Shown here in pieces: positions 63,350-64,000 of a stretch of DNA of 64,000 bases. The stretch is from Arcuatula senhousia (Eukaryota; Mollusca; Bivalvia; Mytilida; Mytilidae): NCBI GenBank assembly GCA_963971305.1, contig OZ020304.1:5713576-5777575 (forward strand), in the 5' to 3' direction. The position numbers were made by a program, and so were the translations under genes. A model generated the notes under the pieces. The model was not told where the DNA came from. It saw only the letters and a program-made list of their open reading frames with translations, and ran no database searches. Every line of letters begins with the position of its first letter. The stretch's first letter is position 1.

Positions 63350-63760
63350 ACAAGTGAAAATGGTGAATGTCGGGCGGACGGGTGGGCGGACAGCAGGCTG
63401 GGAAAATACTTTCATAACAGTTTTTTTCTCAGAAACTACTAATCACAGCCTCTTGATATTTGGTATGCAGCATAAGCATGAGCTCCCATAAGGTGGGATT
63501 TGATTTCAGGTCTGTCGCTCACCAACCTCTTGTTTACTGACTTAGTTGAATATTGACATTAACGTTCAATAATAGAAATTTTTTGTAATAGTTTTATCAG
63601 CAACTACTTATCACAGCCACTTGATATTAAGTATACAGCATGAGGATGGTGTCCCATAATGTTGGATTCGATTTCAGATCTGTCGCTCACCTACTTCCTG
63701 TTTACCGACTTAGTTAATTTTTGACATTAAAGTGTAAGTTCGTGATTTTTTCAAAATTTG
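63350..63760 (+). repeat. Degenerate relative of family H
   Basis: A GGGCGGACGGGTGGGCGGAC tract (63,371-63,390) is followed by two units with 'ctactaatcacagcctcttg', 'atatttggtatgcagcat' and 'aggtctgtcgctcacc'; the same phrases appear at 61,160-61,182 and 62,110-62,160. The (CCGT)n tract is inverted in sense relative to the other families. Confidence 0.55.
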
Positions 63761-64000
63761 TACATTGAAAGACTATCATATAAAAATAACTTTGATAAGA
63801 TTTCAAGCGCTCAAATATGCATAGTTAGGATAAAATTGGCTTTTGAAAGTAAAAAAATTCTATCCATGGAGGGTCACATGATTCGTACTAGATGGCGCTG
63901 CTCAACATCTGAATGTTGCATCCTATACCCATATGGTATTTATCGATGTGTACCACAATGGACATTTTTAAATATTTCAAATTAAGTCGGGGATAATAAA
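63761..64000. other. Window end, nothing recognised
   Basis: A short open frame (63,758-63,985) carries no motif. No repeat or exon was recognised. Confidence 0.4.

Overview
This 64 kb window is AT-rich eukaryotic DNA with the character of a bivalve mollusc, most likely a mussel. The basis is: split exons with GT-AG borders; many tandem-repeat elements built as hairpin, then a (CCGT)n-type microsatellite, then ~150-180 bp repeats, as in the 'pearl' elements described from bivalves; a hammerhead-ribozyme repeat of the kind known from Penelope-like elements and mussel retrozymes; and invertebrate-type LINE, Penelope-like and Ty3/Gypsy reverse transcriptases. The species call is inference.

One cellular gene is visible. 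It lies on the + strand as eight internal exons between 12,557 and 51,692, whose phases all join without a stop (1,191 nt, 397 codons). It encodes part of an extracellular, glycosylation-rich protein of a metazoan family I recognise from short conserved phrases but which has no standard symbol. Neither end of the gene is in the window. The intron between exons 5 and 6 (16,969-48,179, about 31 kb) holds most of the mobile DNA.

Layout: 1-12.5 kb, no recognised exon, repeat fragments and two large tandem-repeat elements (4,890-7,407 and 7,869-9,371). 12.5-17 kb, exons 1-5 with a TTAA-flanked inverted-repeat element and a Penelope-like fragment between them. 17.4-20 kb, dispersed repeats and a fold-back pair. 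20-35.7 kb, a minus-strand LINE of about 4.9 kb broken into three pieces: one break holds a short repeat that itself holds a 7.3 kb Ty3/Gypsy element (LTRs 627 bp, CATG target duplication), and the other holds a 3.2 kb LTR element (LTRs 592 bp) whose only recognisable protein is a retropepsin. 35.7-37.5 kb, a second, 5'-truncated LINE with a long intact reading frame. 38.0-42.2 kb, a TA-flanked inverted-repeat element containing a Penelope-like fragment and two decayed hammerhead motifs; its empty site is preserved at 17.9 kb. 43-47.5 kb, more repeat elements, including a complete-looking hammerhead ribozyme at 46,892-46,935. 48-51.7 kb, exons 6-8. 50-64 kb, a run of Helitron-like tandem-repeat elements, palindromic MITEs and one short non-autonomous Helitron with textbook ends (58,392-58,897).

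The observations I consider most worth following are: the complete hammerhead fold; the protease-only LTR element with matching LTRs; the full -1 frameshift signal at the gag/pol junction of the Gypsy element; and the recurring architecture in which unrelated-looking tandem-repeat families begin with a very stable hairpin and end with hairpin plus CTAG.
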